Source: an uncultured Clostridia bacterium
GTDB lineage: Bacteria; Bacillota; Clostridia; Christensenellales; Borkfalkiaceae
Assembly (NCBI GenBank): GCA_934273135.1
Contig: CAKQSU010000020.1
Location: forward strand, 1 to 10,366
Length of the DNA stretch: 10,366 nucleotides
Direction: 5' to 3'
A model generated the notes under the pieces. That model searched no databases. It saw nothing but the letters and a program-made list of their open reading frames with translations, and had not been told where the DNA came from. Within the stretch, counting starts at the first letter, position 1. Each line of letters opens with the position of its first letter. Below are positions 5,833-10,366 of this stretch, one piece after another. A program made the translations under genes and the position numbers.

Positions 5833-7585
5833 GCGAGCAGAACTCTTCGATTAAGTTTTCAAAGTAAGCTAAGCCCTCTTCCCAGAATTTTTCGTCCGTC
5901 AAATCGACGCCGGCAATCTTAGCAACCTCTTCCGCGTCGCAAACGGGAGTGTTTTTAAGCATTTTTTTGTAGTCGGGAATAAAACTCTGCCCGCGCTTAA
6001 CGTATTCCGCAAAAAGCCCCTGCGCAAAAAGCCCGCCGAACGCGTACGGCCAGTTGTAAAACGACAGAAAAGCCGAATAATAATGGCTTTTGCAAACCCA
6101 CATGTAAGGGTGCAGAAAGTTTTCGTCAAGCCCGTCGCCGTAAGAGGATTTTTGCGCTTTTATCATTTCTTCGGCAAAGCCGTCCGCATTATTGAAAACT
6201 TCCTTTCGATGCTCGATTACCGATTTTTCAAAAAGGTAACGCGAGTAAATGTCGCAAATAATCTGCGCCGTGTCCGAAAGCTTGCCCTCTAAAAGCGCAA
6301 GCTTTTCCGATTTCGACTTTGCGTTTTTAAGCGCGTAATCCATCACGATTACTTCGTTGAAGTTTGACGCCGTTTCCGCAACGGGCATAGAATACGAGGT
6401 CGAAAGCGGCGGATTATAATAAAGGTTGAGGTTGTGATAGGCATGCCCCAATTCGTGCGCAAGCGTCATAACGTCGGTAAACTTTCCGCCGAAGTTCGTA
6501 AGCACTCTCGACTGCTTCTGCTCTAAAAGTTCCATGCAAAACGCCCCGCCCGTTTTTCCGGCGCGCGGGTAAAAGTCTATCCATCTATTATCAAAGGCTT
6601 CTTCTATCATGTCGGCAAGCTCTTTATCTACGGGCGAAAAAACTTTGACAAGATAATCCCTCGCGCTCTCGGGCGTAAACGTTTGCTCGTCACCCCCGCA
6701 AGATACGGGCGCGAACAAGTCGTACCAAGGCAGTCCGTTTTTGTCACCTAAAATTTGAGCCTTCTTTTTAAAATACCGTCTGAACGCCGGCAATGATTTT
6801 TCGATGGCTTTTAAAAGCGCGTCGAGCGTTTCCTTTTTCACGCGTGATTTTTTAAGCGTTTTGTCCTCGACGGAAGAATAGCCCCTTAGTTCGGCTTCCG
6901 TTATCGCTTGCATTTTGATGCTGTTTAAGCAAAAAGCGACCGATTCTTTTATGCTGTCGTAAGCTTTGAGTTCCGCTTCGTACGCGGCTTTCCTTATGCT
7001 TTCGTCCTTGTCGTAGGCAAGGTTCCTTATGCCCGACAAGGTTAAAATTTCGCCGTTAAAAGGGATTTTCAAGGAAGAAGTGAGCGTCGTTTGCAAATCG
7101 CTCCAAGCCTGCCCGGAATAAACGTCGGCTTTTGCGAGGATGTTTTCTTCGCCGCCCTTTAAAAGATACTTTGCGTCACGCTTCAGGTTTGTGAGCAAAT
7201 ACGCGTATTGAGCAAAAAATTCGTTTTCGGCGATAAGCTCGTCTAAGTTTTCAATCTTTCCGATATAAGCTTCGATTACCGCTTCGGGTTCGGCGGCTTC
7301 GTTCGCAACGCTTATTATTTTTCCGAATTGACTTTTTGCTTCGAGGTCGTCGGAATTTGTCGCAAAGCGCAAATTAAGATAAGAAAATAACCGCTCTTCC
7401 GTTAATGTAAGCTGCTCGTTTATTCTCAAATACCCGTCTATAAGTTCGTTATCGGCAATTTTTCCTGTTTTTTCGGACAACGAAACAAGCTTTGAAACAC
7501 ACTCGGAAAGCAGTTTTTCGTCCTTATGATATTTTTCGGTTTCAATCCCGTCGTACAAAACGGACAAGTCCCAACGATAATCCAT
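5807..7585 (-). CDS. pepF: Oligoendopeptidase F (M3B family zinc metallopeptidase)
   Basis: M3B enzymes are cytoplasmic zinc endopeptidases that cleave short peptides, recycling products of proteolysis or peptide uptake. The 592-residue product has the family's usual length. Residues 1-200 form the N-terminal helical part; the conserved GKTGGAFC segment lies at 343-350. The zinc site is LAHELGHAYH (375-384) with His377, Glu378 and His381, and Glu404 in AETASNFNE is the likely third ligand. A further conserved block is NWPYAFG near the C-terminus. No signal peptide is present. The ATG has AAGGA (7594-7598) eight bases upstream and a strong promoter above that. It is the first gene of the putative operon, ending in TGA just before tsaE. 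Residues 42-51 (KIADNELIDG) share a nearly identical 30-nt segment with rimI. Confidence 0.95.
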   Translation of the reverse strand: MDYRWDLSVLYDGIETEKYHKDEKLLSECVSKLVSLSEKTGKIADNELIDGYLRINEQLTLTEERLFSYLNLRFATNSDDLEAKSQFGKIISVANEAAEPEAVIEAYIGKIENLDELIAENEFFAQYAYLLTNLKRDAKYLLKGGEENILAKADVYSGQAWSDLQTTLTSSLKIPFNGEILTLSGIRNLAYDKDESIRKAAYEAELKAYDSIKESVAFCLNSIKMQAITEAELRGYSSVEDKTLKKSRVKKETLDALLKAIEKSLPAFRRYFKKKAQILGDKNGLPWYDLFAPVSCGGDEQTFTPESARDYLVKVFSPVDKELADMIEEAFDNRWIDFYPRAGKTGGAFCMELLEQKQSRVLTNFGGKFTDVMTLAHELGHAYHNLNLYYNPPLSTSYSMPVAETASNFNEVIVMDYALKNAKSKSEKLALLEGKLSDTAQIICDIYSRYLFEKSVIEHRKEVFNNADGFAEEMIKAQKSSYGDGLDENFLHPYMWVCKSHYYSAFLSFYNWPYAFGGLFAQGLFAEYVKRGQSFIPDYKKMLKNTPVCDAEEVAKIAGVDLTDEKFWEEGLAYFENLIEEFCSLSDELFNL

Positions 7586-7607
7586 GGCAAAAATCCTTTT
7601 TCTTTTT

Positions 7608-7636
7608 ATTTTACCACAAATTTTACGCTAAATCAA
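7608..7636 (-). promoter_or_regulatory. Sigma-A-type promoter for the pepF-tsaE-tsaB-rimI-...-ddl operon
   Basis: On the minus strand: -35 TTGATT (7631-7636), a 17-bp spacer and -10 TAAAAT (7608-7613). The predicted transcript starts near 7601, leaving a leader of about 16 nt that contains only the ribosome site AAGGA. No attenuator or riboswitch fits in so short a leader, so the operon is probably constitutive or controlled by DNA-binding factors not visible here. Confidence 0.8.
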
Positions 7637-7688
7637 GCTTTTTGCCCGTCATTAAAGAGCCGAGCCGCGCGATTACAATGCGTTTTTG

Positions 7689-8378
7689 TTACACGGCGGC
7701 AAAGCGGCGGCAAGAGGAAGCGATGAGCTTTTGTCCGTTTGCGTTCGGGTGTATTCCGTCAAGGCACATAAGCGAAGAAAAATCGAGGCTTTTTAAAAAA
7801 GCGTACCTTAAATCGATTACCTCGTAACCTTTCGAATCCGCCGCGCGCACAACGAGGTTGTTCATTATTTCCTGATGACGATAAACGGTATTAACGTCGC
7901 CGTTAAAGTATTCCAAAACTTTGTTGCCGTCCGCCGTACGCGATATAACGTTTTTAAAAAATCTTCCGCTTTCTACCGGCACGAGCGAGCAAACGTAAAC
8001 CTTTTCGCAATAAAAGGACAATTTTTCGAGTGCGGATTTGTAGAGCGAAAAAAATTCTTCCGGCGTGGTTTTTGAAGTGTGTTCGCCCTTAGGGTCTGCC
8101 GCAACCTTTTTCCAATCGAAGTCCGCGTCGTTTCCGCCGAGTTCGAGAACGGCAACCCTCTCGCTTTTATCCTCCGACACCGTTTGATAGTACTTATCTA
8201 TCTCCTCGCGCGCCATCATTCTTTTCAGCGACTGCCCGTAAGCGGACTTGTTTTCGATTTTCAAATCGTACTCTCCCTTTAAAATATCGACTGCGCCCGT
8301 ACCGAAAAACAACTTTTCGCCGTCCGTCATTATTCCCTTTCCTATCGAATCACCGAATACCGTAATAAGCTTTTTCAT
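7689..8378 (-). CDS. SGNH/GDSL-family hydrolase
   Basis: SGNH hydrolases are esterases, lipases or carbohydrate deacetylases that use a Ser-His-Asp triad. In this 229-residue product, block I is VFGDSIGKG with Ser11, block II glycine is in SAYGQS (Gly48), block III is LELGGND with Asn83, and block V is DGIHPN with Asp207 and His210, so all catalytic blocks are intact. There is no signal peptide or lipobox, suggesting a cytoplasmic enzyme. The substrate cannot be told from sequence. The ATG at 8378 is preferred over the GTG at 8387: that GTG is part of the ribosome site GAGGTG, eight bases above the ATG. The gene has its own promoter, divergent from the XRE regulator gene. No clear terminator separates it from the pepF promoter. 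Confidence 0.87.
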   Translation of the reverse strand: MKKLITVFGDSIGKGIMTDGEKLFFGTGAVDILKGEYDLKIENKSAYGQSLKRMMAREEIDKYYQTVSEDKSERVAVLELGGNDADFDWKKVAADPKGEHTSKTTPEEFFSLYKSALEKLSFYCEKVYVCSLVPVESGRFFKNVISRTADGNKVLEYFNGDVNTVYRHQEIMNNLVVRAADSKGYEVIDLRYAFLKSLDFSSLMCLDGIHPNANGQKLIASSCRRFAAV

Positions 8379-8408
8379 TGCCGACACCTCGCGTTTATTT
8401 ATGCCCGT

Positions 8409-8437
8409 ATTGTACGACTTTTATCTGATTTTTTCAA
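8409..8437 (-). promoter_or_regulatory. Sigma-A-type promoter of the SGNH hydrolase gene
   Basis: On the minus strand: -35 TTGAAA (8432-8437), a 17-bp spacer and -10 TACAAT (8409-8414). The expected start near 8402 gives a leader of roughly 24 nt before the ATG at 8378, containing GAGGTG. Confidence 0.8.
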
Positions 8438-8476
8438 CCTACTTGTAAAATTTTTGCTATAACGAAAAGTTTTTTG

Positions 8477-8514
8477 CGGTAGAGTAAGCTTTTTCACACT
8501 CTACTCACGGTAGA
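8477..8514. promoter_or_regulatory. Candidate regulator-binding dyad between divergent promoters
   Basis: GTAGAGT (8479-8485) and ACTCTAC (8498-8504) are perfect seven-base inverted arms 12 bases apart. CGGTAGA also occurs twice in the same orientation, at 8477-8483 and 8508-8514, exactly 31 bp apart, about three helical turns. The cluster sits midway between the outward -35 boxes of the SGNH gene and the XRE gene. This geometry suits binding by a dimeric regulator. No protein is identified from sequence. Confidence 0.4.
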
Positions 8515-8536
8515 AAGGGCGTTATACAGCGTTTTT

Positions 8537-8557
8537 TACTTGATTTTCGGTCAAGTA
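8537..8557. promoter_or_regulatory. Candidate operator overlapping the XRE-gene promoter
   Basis: TACTTGA (8537-8543) and TCAAGTA (8551-8557) are perfect inverted seven-base arms separated by seven bases. They cover the -35 box and much of the spacer of the XRE gene's promoter. XRE regulators often bind short dyads of this kind over their own promoters, so autorepression is a reasonable inference. Confidence 0.5.
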
Positions 8558-8568
8558 TATGCTACAAT
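8540..8568 (+). promoter_or_regulatory. Sigma-A-type promoter of the XRE/four-TM regulator gene
   Basis: TTGATT (8540-8545), a 17-bp spacer and TACAAT (8563-8568). The start is expected near 8575, about 26 nt above the ATG, with AGGAGG (8590-8595) as the ribosome site. Confidence 0.82.
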
Positions 8569-8600
8569 TACTTAGAACTTAAATTGCTTAGGAGGTAAAA

Positions 8601-9182
8601 ATGGACGTTAAAGAAGTTTTCGCTCAGAGGCTTGTTACGCTTAGAAAAAACGCCGGGCTTACTCAGCTTCAACTTGCGGAAAAACTCAATTATTCGGACA
8701 AAGCCGTTTCAAAATGGGAAAGAGCCGAAGCCGTGCCGGACGTTACCGCTCTTATATCCATTGCAGACCTTTTCGGCGTGTCGCTCGATTCGCTTGTAAA
8801 GGAAGAAGTCCTTCCGATGCCTAAAAAAACGGTAAAAAAGAACAGAGCCGTCATAACTCTGCTCGTGCTTATCGCAATCGTCGCCGTAGAATGCGCAACG
8901 TTCGTTATTCTGCAAGGCGCGTTGCCCTCCGCAAGAAACCCGATTTACTGCTTCGTTTATCCTTTGCCCGCTTTTGCCGTCGTGCTTACGATACTTTCAA
9001 GCCTGTGGTTTAACAAGACTTGCAAAATGCTTTCGGTAACGGCTATCGTTTGGGCGATACTTTTAGACGCGTTTTTGATAGTCTTGCACGTCACTTCGAC
9101 CGCCTACTGGCTGATTTTCATAATCGGCGCGCCCGCGCAACTCGTCATTCTTTTGAGCTTCAAAATAATCAGATTAAAATAA
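8601..9182 (+). CDS. XRE-family helix-turn-helix regulator with C-terminal four-TM domain
   Basis: The 193-residue protein joins a DNA-binding domain to a membrane domain. Residues 6-65 form an XRE/Cro-C1 HTH: RLVTLRKNAGLTQLQLAEKL, then YSDKAVSKWERAEAVPD and the closing IADLFGVSLDSLV. A basic linker (KKTVKKNR, 75-82) leads to four hydrophobic segments at about 83-105, 117-136, 143-163 and 167-188. It should therefore be an integral-membrane repressor or activator whose HTH faces the cytoplasm. The ligand or signal is unknown. AGGAGG lies five bases above the ATG. It is the only plus-strand gene here, divergent from the SGNH hydrolase with dyads between them, so that hydrolase gene and its own promoter are the obvious candidate targets. 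A terminator follows directly. Confidence 0.9.
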   Translation: MDVKEVFAQRLVTLRKNAGLTQLQLAEKLNYSDKAVSKWERAEAVPDVTALISIADLFGVSLDSLVKEEVLPMPKKTVKKNRAVITLLVLIAIVAVECATFVILQGALPSARNPIYCFVYPLPAFAVVLTILSSLWFNKTCKMLSVTAIVWAILLDAFLIVLHVTSTAYWLIFIIGAPAQLVILLSFKIIRLK

Positions 9183-9193
9183 CTTTTCTCATT

Positions 9194-9225
9194 AAAAAAC
9201 CGCCTTTTTCGGCGGTCTTTTTTTT
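9194..9225. terminator. Bidirectional rho-independent terminator between the XRE gene and gph
   Basis: ACCGCC (9199-9204) pairs with GGCGGT (9211-9216) around a six-base loop. A T-run (9218-9225) follows on the plus strand, and an A-run (9194-9199) precedes the stem, giving Ts on the minus strand. It lies between two convergent genes, 12 nt past the XRE stop and just past the gph stop, so it can serve both. Confidence 0.88.
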
Positions 9226-9234
9226 CTACAAAGC

Positions 9235-9888
9235 TTAAGATTCGAGTATTTTTTTCAACATTTCTTCCGCGGAAAAAACAATGTTTTTCGCACCGTTTTC
9301 AAGCAAAAACTCTTCGCTTCGATACCCCCAGCCCGCGGAGATAACGTCAACGTCCGCATTGAAGCCCGCTTTAACGTCCACGTCGGAATCGCCTATATAA
9401 ACGGTCGTTTCTTTCGTTTCGCCCATGGCGGAGATAGCGTTTAAAATAGGGTCGGGGTACGGCTTTCTTCTCACGCCCTCTTTATCACCTGCGATATAGT
9501 CGAAGAGCGACGGAAAATACCTTTCCGCAAGCGGAATAACCGCGTATTCGAGCTTGTTTGAAACAACGCCCGTTTTTATGCCGTTCGCGCGTAATGTTTT
9601 TATCGCTTCCACAATCCCGGGGTACGGTCTTGTCAAGTCCTCGCCGTGCGCCTTGTAATACTCGCTAAACGCGACAAAAACCTTTTCGATAATCTTTTCG
9701 TCGGTGACGGGCGCGCACGCGCGTTCGATTAACTCTTTCACGCCGTCGCCTATGTATCTGCGCACGTCCTCGCGCGTTTTTTCGGGAAGAGCGGCGGCTT
9801 TTAAAGCATAGTTCGTAGAAGCCGTCAAATCGCTTAAAGTGTCTAAGATAGTGCCGTCCATATCGAATACGGCAAGTTTGTATTTCAT
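9235..9888 (-). CDS. HAD-family phosphatase, phosphoglycolate-phosphatase-like
   Basis: The 217-residue protein is a complete haloacid-dehalogenase phosphatase with a helical cap. Motif I is FDMDGTILDT with nucleophile Asp9 and Asp11; motif II is Ser110 in VVSNK; motif III is Lys142 in RRKPYPDP; motif IV is YIGDSDVDV with Asp167 and Asp171. The order and the KPxP segment fit the Gph/PGP branch, which removes phosphate from 2-phosphoglycolate formed during DNA 3'-end repair, but related members act on other small phosphates, so the substrate stays open. AGAGG lies five bases above the ATG. It starts 21 nt after the recO stop, so the two are probably co-transcribed, which suits a repair-related role. 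Confidence 0.85.
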   Translation of the reverse strand: MKYKLAVFDMDGTILDTLSDLTASTNYALKAAALPEKTREDVRRYIGDGVKELIERACAPVTDEKIIEKVFVAFSEYYKAHGEDLTRPYPGIVEAIKTLRANGIKTGVVSNKLEYAVIPLAERYFPSLFDYIAGDKEGVRRKPYPDPILNAISAMGETKETTVYIGDSDVDVKAGFNADVDVISAGWGYRSEEFLLENGAKNIVFSAEEMLKKILES

Positions 9889-9909
9889 TTTTACCTCTTT
9901 TTTCGTTGT

Positions 9910-10366
9910 TCAGATAATTTCAAGTAATTCTTTTAAAGTTTTAACGGCGTAACCCGTTTTTTCTTCTATGTAAAAATCAAGCATCTTTATAGCCGATTTT
10001 TTTGCTCTTTCGTCGTCAAAAGCGGGGCTATAAGTCGATAAATCGCTATTTTTTAAATCTTCGACGGGAACAGAAGAAAGATGAGACAATACCGAAAAGG
10101 TTGAAAACCTTATCTCGGTTGCGCCTTGCGGCGCGCAGGAAAGGCAGTAAACCGCGGAGGAAGGAAAATCGAAAAAAGCCCTTTCTTTTATCTCTTTATC
10201 GCAAGCTTTGCAGCAGGAAAGCTCCATGCCGAACCCGAGGTCGTCAAGCGCGTTTATCAAAAACCCCGTCAAGGATAAAAGCGGGTCGCCCTTTTCTATC
10301 CCCTTTAAAGCCGCAACCGCCGCGGAAAAAGTAAGATATTGCGGAACGCCGGGCATAACGAAAAGC
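9910..10366 (-). CDS. recO: DNA repair protein RecO, C-terminal part (5' end beyond window)
   Basis: RecO helps RecR load RecA on SSB-coated DNA in RecF-pathway recombination. Only the C-terminal portion, about 150 residues, is visible. The frame stays open to the right edge, reading on past the first in-window Met, so the true start is outside. What is visible fits RecO: a helical stretch ending in LTGFLINALDDLGF, then paired cysteines CKACD and YCLSC about 20 residues apart (the RecO zinc-ribbon position), and a C-terminal helix pair ending FYIEEKTGYAVKTLKELLEII, comparable to the family's conserved end. The N-terminal OB fold cannot be checked. It stops 21 nt before the gph-like gene. Identification rests on the cysteine spacing and the helical tail, so I hold it slightly less firmly than the full-length genes. 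Confidence 0.78.
   Translation of the reverse strand, partial: LFVMPGVPQYLTFSAAVAALKGIEKGDPLLSLTGFLINALDDLGFGMELSCCKACDKEIKERAFFDFPSSAVYCLSCAPQGATEIRFSTFSVLSHLSSVPVEDLKNSDLSTYSPAFDDERAKKSAIKMLDFYIEEKTGYAVKTLKELLEII

Noticed and set aside
7614..7688. Possible terminator after the SGNH hydrolase gene
   Set aside because: The GC-rich patch there is a direct, not inverted, repeat (GAGCC GAGCC), and no stem with a T-run can be formed.
1..10366. CRISPR array, prophage, transposase, toxin-antitoxin or defence genes
   Set aside because: I found no regularly spaced repeats, integrase or transposase motifs, attachment sites or paired small toxin genes; the coding space is filled by the genes listed.

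Overview
The window reads as chromosomal DNA from an uncultured, low-to-moderate-GC Firmicute, most likely a Clostridia lineage. The support is strong Shine-Dalgarno sequences, sigma-A-type promoters with 17-bp spacers, tightly overlapping genes, the ancestral (type A) form of RNase P RNA rather than the Bacillus type B form, and an XRE regulator fused to a membrane domain. The lineage is an inference from gene content; no marker here fixes the genus.

Layout from left to right. Bases 1-140 hold a large imperfect inverted repeat with a small satellite hairpin and look like an intergenic repeat cut by the window edge. Bases 140-320 are AT-rich and non-coding. Then, all on the minus strand, come the terminator, body and promoter of rnpB (about 323-754), followed by ddl, a membrane-anchored Mur-ligase homologue, an alpha/beta hydrolase, rimI, tsaB, tsaE and pepF (781-7585). 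A separate SGNH/GDSL hydrolase gene follows (7689-8378). It is divergent from a plus-strand XRE/four-TM regulator (8601-9182). A bidirectional terminator separates that regulator from a minus-strand HAD phosphatase (gph-like). The 3' part of recO runs off the right end.

A clear promoter precedes pepF (7608-7636). Below it the genes pepF-tsaE-tsaB-rimI-hydrolase-Mur ligase-ddl overlap or lie within about 65 nt of each other, so they probably form one operon. It combines cytoplasmic peptide turnover (PepF), t6A tRNA modification (TsaE, TsaB, with the usual neighbour RimI), and a wall-related module of D-Ala-D-Ala ligase, Mur-ligase-like protein and hydrolase. rnpB lies directly downstream with its own promoter and a strong terminator, and no terminator is visible between ddl and rnpB.

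The points most worth a second look are: the Mur-ligase/hydrolase/Ddl module, whose ligase has a transmembrane region in place of the UDP-MurNAc-binding domain; a possible ATA start codon for the hydrolase; a 30-nt imperfect repeat with copies in pepF, rimI and the Mur-ddl gap; a 29-bp tandem duplication at the pepF/tsaE junction that decides the tsaE start; and dyads between the divergent promoters. Most of the window is otherwise conserved housekeeping DNA, and I see no phage, CRISPR or defence locus.
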